From Verrucomicrobiota bacterium (lineage in GTDB: Bacteria; Verrucomicrobiota; Verrucomicrobiia; Limisphaerales; UBA1319): a stretch of DNA of 64,000 bases. The stretch lies in the NCBI GenBank assembly GCA_022709905.1, contig JAKLHY010000012.1, positions 62,001 through 126,000 of the forward strand, read 5' to 3'. The position numbers and the translations under genes are program-made. Each line of letters starts with the position of its first letter. Position 1 is the first letter of the stretch. Positions 41,317 to 49,655 of the stretch are shown piece by piece. The notes beneath the pieces are model-generated. The model made no database searches. It saw only the letters and a list, made by a program, of their open reading frames with translations, and was not told where the DNA came from.

Positions 41317-42332
41317 CACCCCAATCCGCTCGAGCGCGAAGTAAAGAAGACCCTTTCGATCCCGCTTTATTATACGGGATTAACGAAAAAGGCCGTTGTG
41401 ATCGAGCGGGACCGCTCGGCCCGCGCCTACACCCTGGAGCGCGAATACAGCATCGAATTGCCGGTCCGGGTGCCTGCGCGCGGAGTAACCTGGTTTGTCA
41501 TCAAGTGATTCATCGACCGGATGGAAGACTTCGCCAACGCGCTGCTCGCGGAGAAACCGAACTTGCCCGTCGTGCGCGGCAACGTGTCGGACAGTTGGAT
41601 TCACGGCCTGGCCAGTTCGCCCCACGCCATGAAGACCGTGTGGTGCCGGAACTTGGAGCCGAGTTGCACACGCTGGCCGAAAACGTGAATGTCCCCGGCC
41701 TCCGGATCGTCGTCTTCAATCCATTGCCCTGGCCTCGAGACGGCCTGGTGGACTTCGCGTTCCCGTTCATGGGTAGCATCGCCGGGAAAACGGCCGTGAA
41801 ATCGGTGGACAACGGGGCGGTGCAGGCGCTGCAAACCTGGGGCGCCCACAGCCATCGCAACGGGCGTTTTGTGGCAAAGAACGTTCCACCCCTTGGGTAC
41901 AAGACCTACATCGTCACCAGCGATGAGCCAAAGAAAACCGCGCTGGCCGGAGATCCACAATCGGCGGTCATCGATCTTCAGATGAATATCGTCCATCATC
42001 TCGCCACCGAGAATCCGGAGGCAGGCTGGCTTTGTCTGCCGTTTGCCATCTCGGACCCCCAATTCCACCTCCGTACGCCGGGAGCCATTACCGTGACCGC
42101 CTTCGGCCCGAATCCGGATGGCGCAGGCACCTTGCTGCGTCTCTGGGAGCAAAGCGGCACGGGAGGAGCCTTGACTGTGACCCTTCCGTCGGAGTTGAAA
42201 GCCATCGAGGCACAACCGGTTAATCTGCGCGGTGAAGAATCAGGACAGCCGATCGCAATGATGGACCACCAAATGACGCTCCACCTGGCTGCATACGCGC
42301 CGGCAAGTTTCATCCTCCAATGCGCACCATAG
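41317..42332 (+). pseudogene. Broken glycosidase genes (GH38-like and another)
   Basis: Pieces in two frames. 41317-41508 is a C-terminal beta-domain fragment (PLYYTGLTKKAVVIERD...RVPARGVTWFVIK) ending at TGA. The same frame then continues with FIDRMEDFANALLAEKPNLP and WIHGLASS, resembling the catalytic part of GH38 alpha-mannosidases. A frame change follows, with VVFNPLPWPRDGLVDF, FVAKNVPPLGYKTYIV and NPEAGWLCLPFAISDPQF, as in the GH38 C-terminal domain. No intact gene can be built; internal sequence has been deleted. Confidence 0.6.
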
Positions 42333-42466
42333 AAATCACTCTCCCGCCAACCGAAGTCACCCGTCCTATCATGAAGTTGAGCGACCTCAAAGACAGAGCA
42401 GATGTCATTGAGCAGGTTCTGCCCGCACGCATCACCAGCACCTTTTCTCCGGCGAACACCCGAATC

Positions 42467-43273
42467 ATGATTCTGCCTTCTCGCCCTGCTCCGCACCAAC
42501 AGCCTCGAGCAAAACCGGGTTTTGTTCATGCACTACCCCTTTCTTGCCGCCTTTTCATTCTTACACTCACCGCGCTCTTGGCAGGAATAACGGTTCCAGC
42601 GGTTGCGCAGAATGCCCCGGCCCCGACCAACTTGCTGCCGAATCCCTCCTTTGAGCAGAAAATCGAGGTCGGCGTCCAAGGCTGGAAATCCCGAGCCTGG
42701 AGCGGCGAAACCGCCGCGCGCTGGACCATCGCGTCGCAGTATTCCATGGCCGACGCCCTGTTCTCGGCGTCCTTTCTCAACGCCTGTCTCCGGCATGCCG
42801 AAGACGTGGGCATGGCCAACATTGCCCCGATCGTAAACACCCGCGGGCCGCTGTTCGTTCACCCGAAAGGCCTGGTCAAGCGCACGACGTTCCATACCCT
42901 GGCGCTCTATGCCAACCATCTCGAGAACCGCGTCTCCAGGATCGACGTGGACGCCGGAATGCTGATCCACGGCGAGGAATTCATTCCCGTCGTTGACGCC
43001 GTGGCCACCGTGGACAAGACCGGCAAAACATGGGCGATCGCCCTGGTCAACCGGCATCCGTCTAAAGAAGTGGATTGCACCGTGAAAATGGAGAATGTGC
43101 CGATTCAAGGCACGCATGGAGCCATCGTTCTATCCGGCGATTCGCCCGAGGCCTACAACGATGTCGAGCATCCCAATCGCGTGGCCCCGAAGCGAACCCG
43201 GATTACGTTCAACCAGGGTGTCGCCAGCTTGGCCCCGCACTCCCTAACCCTGTTGAAATTCGCCGCCCATTAA
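42467..43273 (+). pseudogene. Internally deleted alpha-L-arabinofuranosidase-like gene (GH51)
   Basis: The frame is open for about 268 residues. A signal-like segment and LLPNPSFEQ...GVQGWKSRAWSGE look like an N-terminal carbohydrate-binding domain. The sequence then jumps to FLNACLRHAEDVGMANIAPI, FHTLALYANH and PEAYNDVEHPNRVAPK, which belong to the end of the catalytic domain and the C-terminal beta domain of GH51. The middle of the catalytic barrel is missing in frame, so the product cannot be active. Confidence 0.65.
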
Positions 43274-43304
43274 TCCGTCAACTTTGCGATTCAGAAGTCA
43301 GCGG

Positions 43305-43370
43305 GTGAGTACCGAGGGGACCAAAACGATCCCGATTCCGATACCGACCCCGACTCCGATCGGAAAAGGA
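43305..43370 (+). repeat. Left copy of a dispersed CCGATTCCGA-type repeat
   Basis: GTGAGTACCGAG...AAACGATCCCGATTCCGATACCGACCCCGA is closely similar to 62646-62696, so the two copies flank the integron region. The rest of 43274-43475 shows no gene. Confidence 0.5.
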
Positions 43371-43475
43371 AGCCTGAAAATCGCCAAAAGGGAGCTGAAT
43401 TCAATGCATCTCCCTATGGCCCTCGTGTCGGCGACAGTTGGCCAACGTCCTACTGAGGCACGGAGATGCGGTCAT

Positions 43476-44534
43476 TTACATCGCCAGGTCGTCCAGCGGG
43501 CTCGGCACACCCTGTCCGCCCAGCTTCAACACGTGGGTGTAAATCATCGTCGTGGAAACATCCTCGTGCCCCAACAACGCCTGGATCGTCCGAATATCGG
43601 TCCCCCGCTGCAATAGATGCGTGGCAAAACTATGACGAAAAGTGTGGCTACTCACACGCTTGTTGATCCCCGCTTTGGTTGCGGCAATCTTGATCGCCTT
43701 ATTGATGGTCGCCTCATCCAAGTGATGTCGTCGCTGAACACCACTCCGTGGATCGACCGAGATGCTGCGAGCGGGAAATACATACTGCCAGCCCCATTCC
43801 TTTGCCGCATTAGGATACTTCCTCTCCAGGGCTCCTGGTAAAAACACACAGCCATAACCATTGGCTAAATCATTTTCGTGCAATATTTTAACACTATTCA
43901 AATGCTCCCGAAGCGGAGACACCAGATTCGCTGCCATCACCGTATACCGATCCTTGCATCCTTTCCCGTCGCGAACCGTGATCTGCCTCATATCGAAATC
44001 CAAGTCCTTAACACGCATTCGCAGACACTCCATTAGCCTTAAGCCACTGCCATATAATAGTTTAACGGCTATTTGAGGCGTGTCATTCATCACGCCAATG
44101 ATCCGTTTGACTTCCTCAATGCCCAACACAACCGGGATTCGCGGTAAACGACTCGATCGGACCGCCTGGACCTTATCCAGCGACTGATGTAACACTTCCC
44201 GATAGAGAAACAATAGGGCATTAAAAGCCTGGTTTTGGGTAGATACAGCCACATTACCCTTTACCGATAAATGGCTTAGAAATGATTCAACTTTGGGCGA
44301 GCCATTGTCCAGTTCAACCCGCGTCTTCATCTGGTGGAAATGAATGTATCTCCGAATCCAATCACAATAGGAACGTTCGGTTCGTAAGGAATAATGCTTG
44401 TATCTCATCACCTCACGCACTTGATCCAGTATCTTGGCTTTGGGATTAGGAATGATGGTCTCCCGAGTGGCGATGCGGCTCTCTTTTCCCAGCCTCGGAT
44501 CGTAATTAGGTTGACTCAAATACTCCTGTTTCAT
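43476..44534 (-). CDS. intI: Integron integrase (IntI-type tyrosine recombinase)
   Basis: 352 residues. The catalytic set is complete: Arg166 ([14 protein letters not shown]), Lys near 191-194 (GKGCKDR), His297 and Arg300 ([14 protein letters not shown]), His323 ([10 protein letters not shown]) and Tyr332 (IYTHV). Residues about 235-262 ([20 protein letters not shown]) form the extra helix region that separates integron integrases from XerC/D. It cuts folded attC bottom strands and inserts cassettes at attI. It is transcribed away from the main cassette array, the usual layout. Its promoter region carries two identical palindromes. Confidence 0.95.
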   Translation of the reverse strand: MKQEYLSQPNYDPRLGKESRIATRETIIPNPKAKILDQVREVMRYKHYSLRTERSYCDWIRRYIHFHQMKTRVELDNGSPKVESFLSHLSVKGNVAVSTQNQAFNALLFLYREVLHQSLDKVQAVRSSRLPRIPVVLGIEEVKRIIGVMNDTPQIAVKLLYGSGLRLMECLRMRVKDLDFDMRQITVRDGKGCKDRYTVMAANLVSPLREHLNSVKILHENDLANGYGCVFLPGALERKYPNAAKEWGWQYVFPARSISVDPRSGVQRRHHLDEATINKAIKIAATKAGINKRVSSHTFRHSFATHLLQRGTDIRTIQALLGHEDVSTTMIYTHVLKLGGQGVPSPLDDLAM

Positions 44535-44559
44535 TAGATTATCCTATATATGTAACACT

Positions 44560-44573
44560 AGGAAAGTTTTCCT
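44560..44573. promoter_or_regulatory. Palindrome AGGAAAGTTTTCCT, copy 1 (possible operator)
   Basis: A 14-bp palindrome with six paired bases per arm (AGGAAA/TTTCCT). It lies 26 nt upstream of the intI ATG, where a repressor would block RNA polymerase. TATATA occurs between it and the start (about 44545-44551), a possible -10 for intI. The identity of the binding protein is unknown. Confidence 0.55.
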
Positions 44574-44599
44574 CGTTTGTCGACTAATATCAAAATAGC

Positions 44600-44613
44600 A
44601 GGAAAGTTTTCCT
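44600..44613. promoter_or_regulatory. Palindrome AGGAAAGTTTTCCT, copy 2 (possible operator)
   Basis: An exact second copy, 40 bp from the first and 12 bp from the attI-like core. The spacing of about four helical turns places both copies on the same DNA face. It could serve cooperative repression of intI or control access to attI. Confidence 0.55.
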
Positions 44614-44625
44614 AGTAATTAAATT

Positions 44626-44632
44626 GTTCGGC
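44626..44632 (+). other. attI core recombination site
   Basis: GTTCGGC is the first core site after intI, 92 nt from its start codon. It is the reverse complement of the GCCGAAC that opens attC 1, as expected for the boundary of the first cassette. The point of recombination would be between G44626 and T44627. The rest of attI (integrase-binding repeats) cannot be defined by eye. Confidence 0.75.
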
Positions 44633-44684
44633 GGCACCAATTGCTCGTGACGATTCTCATCCAGAACCCTCAAACTAGAAAACT

Positions 44685-45026
44685 ATGAACAAAGTCATTC
44701 ACGGCCTCATCGCGGCGTTCTTCGCCTTCGCTTGCTGGTGCTTGTGGGGTATGCTGACGCTCATCTCGAACGTCATGCTTCGGGTGTCCGACCATCCACC
44801 GGCGTTTACCCAGCTTTGTGTCGGGCTGCGTCCGCTGTTTGTTGTGCTGCCAATCGTGGCGGCTGCCTACTGCCTTTATGTTTGGATTCGGAAGACAGAC
44901 ATCCGACGTTCCTGGGTGCCATTCTTCGCCGCTACGATGGGCAGTCTGGTGTTGGTCATGCTGCCGACGATGGTTGCTGTCTGGCTTCCAGTGATTCAGT
45001 TCATCGAGCTGACAGGAAAGAAGTAG
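44685..45026 (+). CDS. Cassette 1: small membrane protein
   Basis: 113 residues with three predicted membrane helices (LIAAFFAFACWCLWGMLTLI, LFVVLPIVAAAYCLYVWI, FFAATMGSLVLVMLPTMVAVWL). I do not recognise a family. It is the attI-proximal and so probably most recently inserted and best expressed cassette. The start lies 53 nt after the core site. Confidence 0.7.
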   Translation: MNKVIHGLIAAFFAFACWCLWGMLTLISNVMLRVSDHPPAFTQLCVGLRPLFVVLPIVAAAYCLYVWIRKTDIRRSWVPFFAATMGSLVLVMLPTMVAVWLPVIQFIELTGKK

Positions 45027-45036
45027 TGAGATTTTC

Positions 45037-45132
45037 GCCGAACAAAATCACTGGAGCGAACGCGGGCGGGCCACGTCAGTTGCCGATGCGGACGCGCTGG
45101 GCCGCCCGCGTCGCTCAGTTCGGTCGTTCGGC
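45037..45132 (+). repeat. attC 1
   Basis: 96 bp from GCCGAAC to GTTCGGC. The inner arms GCGGGCGGGCC and GGCCGCCCGC pair. The opening core is complementary to this cassette's own start (44626). It resembles attC 17. Confidence 0.88.
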
Positions 45133-45185
45133 GTAGCACGGCATCGACCTGCCAATCCGACACACTCAGCACCATCTCACGCAAT

Positions 45186-45395
45186 ATGAAGATGACACCT
45201 GACACCCCAGACTCTGAGATCGCGTCTCAACTCCGAATGATCCAGCAGCAACAGCAAGACCTCGAGAAGATCGAGCAAGTGGCTCATTCACCGTGGAAGC
45301 TGTGCTTCGGGGTCTTGGAGGCACTGTGTCGCGAGTGTTTGCGCCTGCGTGGAGAGGTCGCCGAGTTGCGTGCCGTCCGGCAGAACACGAAGTAG
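45186..45395 (+). CDS. Cassette 2: small helical protein
   Basis: 69 residues, MKMTPDTPDSEIASQLRMIQ onward, with a QQQQQDLEKIEQ segment and a C-terminal LRLRGEVAELRAV heptad pattern that suggests coiled coils. No signal or membrane segment. No known family is recognised. It fits the cassette window (core 45126, attC 2 at 45417) with its start 54 nt after the core. Confidence 0.55.
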   Translation: MKMTPDTPDSEIASQLRMIQQQQQDLEKIEQVAHSPWKLCFGVLEALCRECLRLRGEVAELRAVRQNTK

Positions 45396-45416
45396 TAGTT
45401 GGCAAAGCACGGGATC

Positions 45417-45543
45417 GCCGAACCAGTCGCGCCAGGCAACCGCCGCCATGTGTCTCGGATTGGATCGGTCTCGGTAATATGAAGATTCATGTTTCAAGTC
45501 GGGAGCGCGCTGACGGCGGCGGCGCCTGCTCTCAGCGTTCGGT
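45417..45543 (+). repeat. attC 2
   Basis: 127 bp from GCCGAAC to GTTCGGT. The arms CCAGGCAACCGCCGCCA and GGCGGCGGCGCCTG pair. The opening core matches this cassette's start (GTTCGGC at 45126). Confidence 0.85.
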
Positions 45544-45549
45544 GAAACC

Positions 45550-46014
45550 ATGAACAAGTGGCAGATCATATGTCCTCTTGTCGCCATCGCGATCGTGGCA
45601 GTCGTGTTTGCGATGGTCAGCGGGAGGAATCATCATTGTTACTACGTGTATGCTCAGACACGGATGATCGGCCAGGAATTGATCACGGCCACGAACTCAA
45701 CACGGCTGGTTCAGATTGGTAGCGGTTTCCGGAAGCGGCTCTCGGAGTTCCTTGTCTCTCCTGCTGGAGTTGCGGAGGTGGAGTTGGGTGATGAGCCCTC
45801 GCCGATTGGAGACGGGACTGCATGTAGCCGAGTCATTGTGTCCAATGCTACCGGAGGGCGTTTGGGCATGCGGTTGCGGCAGGATGCGGAGCCGGAGAGA
45901 TTTCATGTTTTGGGTTTTTGGACCATCACCGAACCAGACGGTCCAGCGAATCGGAGCCAGCCGACTCGCGCCGAGACAAATCGAACGTCAGTGGCGGCTG
46001 GCTCCGATCGCTGA
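45550..46014 (+). CDS. Cassette 3: membrane-anchored protein with attC-encoded tail
   Basis: 154 residues. One N-terminal membrane helix (IICPLVAIAIVAVVFAMVSG) precedes a soluble domain of about 90 residues that I do not recognise. No stop occurs before attC 3, so the last 28 residues (PANRSQPTRAETNRTSVAAG-type tail) are encoded by the recombination site. The ATG is 7 nt after the core. Confidence 0.65.
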   Translation: MNKWQIICPLVAIAIVAVVFAMVSGRNHHCYYVYAQTRMIGQELITATNSTRLVQIGSGFRKRLSEFLVSPAGVAEVELGDEPSPIGDGTACSRVIVSNATGGRLGMRLRQDAEPERFHVLGFWTITEPDGPANRSQPTRAETNRTSVAAGSDR

Positions 46015-46028
46015 CCTTTGCGTTAGCC
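45928..46028 (+). repeat. attC 3
   Basis: 101 bp from ACCGAAC to GTTAGCC. The opening core matches the unusual start GTTCGGT of its own cassette (45537). The arms GGAGCCAGCC and GGCTGGCTCC pair. Same subfamily as attC 7, 18, 20 and b. Confidence 0.92.
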
Positions 46029-46050
46029 AAAAAGAACGGAGCACCCAAAA

Positions 46051-46566
46051 ATGAGATTCAATATTAAAAAGACTGACCTAAAAGGCATGGGAATTTATGC
46101 AAAAGAGAGCATCTCTGCTTATGATGTCATCTCGAAAATTAGATACATCCGGGAGGTGACACGCGACACTCCACTTTTAGAAAGCGAAAAACACCTACAG
46201 GATCATATCCATTACTGGCCTGATGGTAGAATGTTTATTGTTGATGAGCCTGACACTTATTTTAACCACTCTTGCGAGCCTAATGCGTACATCTATTCAG
46301 CTAATAAGGAGTACTATATCATAGCAAAGGCAGATATAAAAAGTGGAGATGAAATAACAGTTGATTATGAGATACATACAACGGGTGGAGATTCCTCGTG
46401 GGAGTGCAAATGCGGTGCACGTAACTGTCGCGGATTGCATAGATGGGATTTCTTCTTATTACCTCCAAAAGTGATCCTGAATTCCTTGCCTTTTTTAGAT
46501 CCATGGTTCGCTCAAGTTCATGGAGAAAAAATCCGGGAGATTCTAAAGCAAGAATTGAAAGGCTAA
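46051..46566 (+). CDS. Cassette 4: SET-domain protein (putative lysine methyltransferase)
   Basis: 171 residues. The SET core is complete: KGMGIYAKESI (11-21), FNHSCEPNAY (71-80) for SAM and substrate binding, and GDEITVDYEI (99-108). The post-SET cysteines CKCGARNCRG (119-128) would bind Zn with the NHSC Cys. Eukaryotic relatives methylate histone lysines; bacterial ones act on a few known proteins. Its low GC compared with its neighbours points to transfer from another genome. The stop overlaps attC 4. Confidence 0.85.
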   Translation: MRFNIKKTDLKGMGIYAKESISAYDVISKIRYIREVTRDTPLLESEKHLQDHIHYWPDGRMFIVDEPDTYFNHSCEPNAYIYSANKEYYIIAKADIKSGDEITVDYEIHTTGGDSSWECKCGARNCRGLHRWDFFLLPPKVILNSLPFLDPWFAQVHGEKIREILKQELKG

Positions 46567-46621
46567 CAAGGGCATGCAGGCCGACGCGGCATAGCCGCGC
46601 GGCTGATGCCTGTCGTTAGGC
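46561..46621 (+). repeat. attC 4 (short type)
   Basis: 61 bp from GGCTAAC to GTTAGGC with the compact arms GCATGCAGGCCGACGCGGC and GCCGCGCGGCTGATGC. It is much shorter than its neighbours. The opening core matches the cassette start GTTAGCC (46022). Confidence 0.92.
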
Positions 46622-46635
46622 CACATCACCCGTCT

Positions 46636-46971
46636 ATGCCAGCCAACCCAAGCGAAATCAAAAAGCGCGAAGCTGCAGCGCGAGCCGCAATCAAGAAAGC
46701 ATACGGCACTGCCGACGGTGAGGACGGTCCTACACTCTTTGTGTCGCACCATTTGGAGGAGTTGGATGCCGCCTTTTGGAAGCAGCACTTCTCCACCGAG
46801 AGGCCAGACCCACAGCGCATCCTTGATGGATTGGTGCTTCGCTCTCATTGGGGCGGGGACGATGAGATTGACACCTTTGATTTTACTCTGCCCGACGAGG
46901 CCACGCAGTATGTCATCAGCGTCGCGTTCGACGAGGACGGCGTCGTTGCTGGCATTGCGATGGAGAGTTGA
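46636..46971 (+). CDS. Cassette 5: DUF2004-like protein
   Basis: 111 residues from MPANPSEIKKREAAARAAIK. FVSHHLEELDAAFW, VLRSHWGGDDEIDTFDFTLP and YVISVAFDEDGVVAGIAMES resemble DUF2004 proteins, some of which occur as immunity-like proteins near polymorphic toxins. The frame extends into attC 4 (46606), but the ATG after the core is preferred. No cognate toxin is present. Confidence 0.65.
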   Translation: MPANPSEIKKREAAARAAIKKAYGTADGEDGPTLFVSHHLEELDAAFWKQHFSTERPDPQRILDGLVLRSHWGGDDEIDTFDFTLPDEATQYVISVAFDEDGVVAGIAMES

Positions 46972-46988
46972 TGAGTTATGACATTGTG

Positions 46989-47081
46989 GCCTAACCATGC
47001 GCTGCAGCGAACCCGGCTTGAGCGCTTCAGTTGCAATCCACCCGTCTGGAGAGCCGGGTCGCTGAGCTTGGGTCGTTAGCC
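46989..47081 (+). repeat. attC 5
   Basis: 93 bp from GCCTAAC to GTTAGCC. The arms GCTGCAGCGAACCCGGC and GCCGGGTCGCTGAGC pair. It is nearly identical to attC 9 outside the variable loop. The opening core matches the cassette start GTTAGGC (46615). Confidence 0.93.
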
Positions 47082-47091
47082 GCTTCGCGAT

Positions 47092-47625
47092 ATGCACGTG
47101 AAACTCTTCACCTCCAAGGGGCCGTTGACCGGCTTCCACGGAAATGTGAGTGTTAAACGTGGAAAGCGCGGCAGTCCGGATTTTATCACGATGGTTCCAA
47201 TTCGGAGTTTGGAGCAGGAGATTGAGTATTGGCTGGCTCAGAACCCGGCGATTGAGATTCACGAGATTCGCCAGTCGGTAGCATCGGGATGGTTTGGGCG
47301 GTTGCAGTGCGTTGTGACCATCTGGTATGACTTGCCCAAGGTCATGCTCACGCGAGAGGCAGCAGAGAAGCTGGTCTTGGAGCAAGTGACCGGGCCGCTG
47401 AACCGTGACACGATATGCATTACGGAGGTGCTTGAGCGCCCCTTCGGTTGGGTGTTTTACTACAATTCCAAACGCTTTGTGCAGACCGGAGACGACAAGC
47501 ATGCGATGTGTGGTAATTATCCCATCCTTGTCGACCGGCACAATTGCACGCTTCATTCGACCGGGCTGGGAAAGATTGAGGATTACATAGAGCGATATGA
47601 GAAGACAGGACAGACAAGCGGCTAA
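47092..47625 (+). CDS. Cassette 6: Imm35-type immunity-like protein
   Basis: 177 residues. The C-terminal 65 residues (RPFGWVFYYNSKRFVQTGDD, YPILVDRHNCTLHSTG, EDYIERYE) match the Imm35 domain of bacterial immunity proteins. The N-terminal half (FTSKGPLTGFHGNVSVKRGK, EYWLAQNPAIEIHEI) is a second small domain of unknown type. No toxin gene accompanies it, so it may protect against toxins of competitors. The stop codon overlaps the attC 6 core. Confidence 0.7.
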   Translation: MHVKLFTSKGPLTGFHGNVSVKRGKRGSPDFITMVPIRSLEQEIEYWLAQNPAIEIHEIRQSVASGWFGRLQCVVTIWYDLPKVMLTREAAEKLVLEQVTGPLNRDTICITEVLERPFGWVFYYNSKRFVQTGDDKHAMCGNYPILVDRHNCTLHSTGLGKIEDYIERYEKTGQTSG

Positions 47626-47718
47626 CCAGATCACTGCACACAACGCCGGATGGCGCCTTCAGTTCCGCTTCGCGGGCAGCGTCTTTTGGTCCGGCGTGTG
47701 TGAGTTCCATCGTTCGAT
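47620..47718 (+). repeat. attC 6
   Basis: 99 bp from GGCTAAC to GTTCGAT. The arms CACACAACGCCGGA and TCCGGCGTGTGTG pair. The opening core matches the cassette start GTTAGCC (47075). Confidence 0.9.
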
Positions 47719-47721
47719 GCA

Positions 47722-48399
47722 ATGAAAGTGACGCGGCATAAGTTTATGGGAGTCGTTGTCTTGGTCATACTTATCGGGATGCCTTTCAGCAACACCGTTC
47801 GCACTCTGCGCGAAGATCGAAAGTATTCTGGTTACAACGCTCGTCCTTCCAAGATAATCTATTCCGGCGTCAGATTTGATTGCCGTATGATTACAGAACC
47901 TGGTGATTGCCCAGTTCCCGGCGTTTTGACCGCTTTAATGGTGATTGACCTTCCATTCTCCGTTTGTGCCGACACCATTTGTCTTCCGTATACGATCTAC
48001 CGTCGATTAACAGAAAGCGGGAGAGTGTGGCGAGTGGTTGACGTGGTCTTTGCGTCAAACGGTGTCCGCCTTATTTCACTGAACAAAACCGAAGAGCGTG
48101 ATGCGTCAACACTAGCTGAGACATGTTCAGTATTGCAGCGCATCACTGGCAAGCCACGATCCGTAAGAGTGAACGTGACTGCGGAAAACACGGTGTCCAT
48201 CGCAGATTACGGAATCCTCTACGAGACGATTCAGTCAAACACAACTCTCACGCTGGCTTACCAATCTGATGGCATAACGCGACTGTCTCAGCAGTATCTA
48301 AAAGAAAAGACATCGAACAAGAGCGGTGCAGCGAACGGGAGCCAGCCGATTCGCTCAGAGACAAAGTCAACATCATCGGCGGCTGGCTCCCGTCGCTGA
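47722..48399 (+). CDS. Cassette 7: YceK-like membrane protein with attC-encoded tail
   Basis: 225 residues. An N-terminal hydrophobic helix is followed by YSGVRFDCRM and ALMVIDLPFSVCADTICLPY, the pattern of the YceK/YidQ lipoprotein family, though no lipobox Cys is present. The remaining 110 residues are unassigned. The frame runs into attC 7, ending AANGSQPIRSETKSTSSAAG plus SRR. The ATG lies 3 nt after the core. Confidence 0.65.
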   Translation: MKVTRHKFMGVVVLVILIGMPFSNTVRTLREDRKYSGYNARPSKIIYSGVRFDCRMITEPGDCPVPGVLTALMVIDLPFSVCADTICLPYTIYRRLTESGRVWRVVDVVFASNGVRLISLNKTEERDASTLAETCSVLQRITGKPRSVRVNVTAENTVSIADYGILYETIQSNTTLTLAYQSDGITRLSQQYLKEKTSNKSGAANGSQPIRSETKSTSSAAGSRR

Positions 48400-48413
48400 C
48401 CTTTGCGTTCGAC
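48312..48413 (+). repeat. attC 7
   Basis: 102 bp from ATCGAAC to GTTCGAC. The opening core matches the cassette start GTTCGAT (47712), a rare variant. The arms GGGAGCCAGCC and GGCTGGCTCCC pair. Confidence 0.92.
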
Positions 48414-48457
48414 GCTGTCCTTAAATGGGGCTACCACGTTCCCTTACATTGATGACC

Positions 48458-48958
48458 ATGAAGACCCGCATTACCATACTTAGCATCCTGGCGTTGATCG
48501 CCACTATTCACACCGGCCTCGCCTTTTCGCTCGATGGCTTTGTGCCATTTGATACTCGCCGTGATGCGATTGAGGGAACGCGCAAGTTTCTGACGCATTT
48601 TACTAACGGTGGTATCGAGAAGGCATGCGAGGTGGTGTGGGACAAGGACATCCAGATCCGTCGGGAGATGATTACCAATTACGACAAGCTGCGTCCCTAT
48701 CTACCCAAGATAGGCAAGAGGACGGCGGAGCATTTCATTGGCGCCAACACTCTCGGAGATTTCTGGGTCGAGCTCGGCTACATTGAGGTGTTTCAGGAGG
48801 CTGTGATGTTTGTTCGAATCAGCTTTGCTCGTCCGACAGGAACCAAATGGTATGTGAAAGATATCAACTACACGATCAAAGCGGACTTGTCGAAGCTACT
48901 TGATGAGATACCTGGAGAGTACAAGCGATTTGTCCCATCAGAGCGAGACCTTCCATAG
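48458..48958 (+). CDS. Cassette 8: exported protein of unknown function
   Basis: About 166 residues from MKTRITILSILALIATIHTG, a clear signal peptide with a cut probably after GLA. The mature part (RDAIEGTRKFLTHFTNGGIE, WYVKDINYTIKADL) could be an NTF2-like fold, but I do not recognise a family. The frame is open to 48425; the chosen Met begins the signal peptide. Confidence 0.65.
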   Translation: MKTRITILSILALIATIHTGLAFSLDGFVPFDTRRDAIEGTRKFLTHFTNGGIEKACEVVWDKDIQIRREMITNYDKLRPYLPKIGKRTAEHFIGANTLGDFWVELGYIEVFQEAVMFVRISFARPTGTKWYVKDINYTIKADLSKLLDEIPGEYKRFVPSERDLP

Positions 48959-49007
48959 TGTGCAGGCAGCGATTTAATCGCATGATTTCACTCGTGAACG
49001 AGTTCTG

Positions 49008-49097
49008 GTCGAACAATCGGCTCCACCCAACCGCTCCTGGCGCCCCACTTCGGGGCCAGCGTCACGAGGTCGCGGTGGGTGAGCCGGGTCGTTAGGC
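49008..49097 (+). repeat. attC 8
   Basis: 90 bp from GTCGAAC to GTTAGGC. The opening core matches the cassette start GTTCGAC (48407). The arms CGGCTCCACCCAACCGC and GCGGTGGGTGAGCCG pair imperfectly. Confidence 0.88.
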
Positions 49098-49146
49098 CGC
49101 TTCACGCGCGCGTCGCGGCAAACAACAAATCAACGGAAGGAATTCA

Positions 49147-49539
49147 ATGAGCATCTGGAAAAAATAATTTGGAGGTGGCGAAGAATCGCCACCGTCCGAC
49201 CTCACTACCGATGTCAGCAAAAAATACGGCATCGTCACTAGTGGTAGTCAATTCGCCTTTCAGGGTGCGTACGAAGATAGTATGCAATCAACGCTTTCCA
49301 CACCGGAGGTGTGCGCTGCCCAGACAAACCAACTAAAAACGGTCGAGGAGGTTTGCATCCTGATGACAGACCCGGTTCTTATTATTCTCGGGAGTCTCGA
49401 AAGGAAGCCGCTTGCTATCCGCACCTCACTTCCTGCGTCGCGCGCCGAAGAGTTCGTGGACGCTTTGAAGCCAGCCGGAGTCAGGATTTTTGCATCTGGG
49501 AAAGTCTGTCTGGCCAAACTGAATCGGCAGAGCGTTTGA
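49147..49539 (+). pseudogene. Cassette 9: gene interrupted by an in-frame ochre stop
   Basis: The frame begins MSIWKK, meets TAA at 49165, and continues without a further stop: FGGGEESPPSDLTTDVSKKY, then 100 more residues to 49539. MSIWKK-x-FGGG with Leu at the gap is how the intact start would read (TTA to TAA), so a single base change has broken the gene. Internal reinitiation at 49282 would give 85 residues. The function is unknown. Confidence 0.65.
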
Positions 49540-49557
49540 TTACATCATGACAACGCG

Positions 49558-49650
49558 GCCTAACCATGCGCTGCAGCGAACCCGGCGGGAGCGTCGCGGT
49601 TGCCATCGTTGCCTCCCGTGCGCCGGGTCGCTGAGCTTGGGTCGTTAGCC
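49558..49650 (+). repeat. attC 9
   Basis: 93 bp from GCCTAAC to GTTAGCC, matching the cassette start GTTAGGC (49091). Same arms and length as attC 5. Confidence 0.93.
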
Positions 49651-49655
49651 CGAGT

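Noticed and set aside
43476-44534. Alternative reading as a phage or XerC/D-type integrase
   Set aside because: The extra region [20 protein letters not shown] and the adjacent attC array identify an integron integrase; no phage genes or tRNA target are near.
44560-44613. Canonical E. coli-type LexA box in the intI promoter
   Set aside because: The palindromes do not fit CTGT-N8-ACAG, so an SOS link cannot be claimed from sequence.
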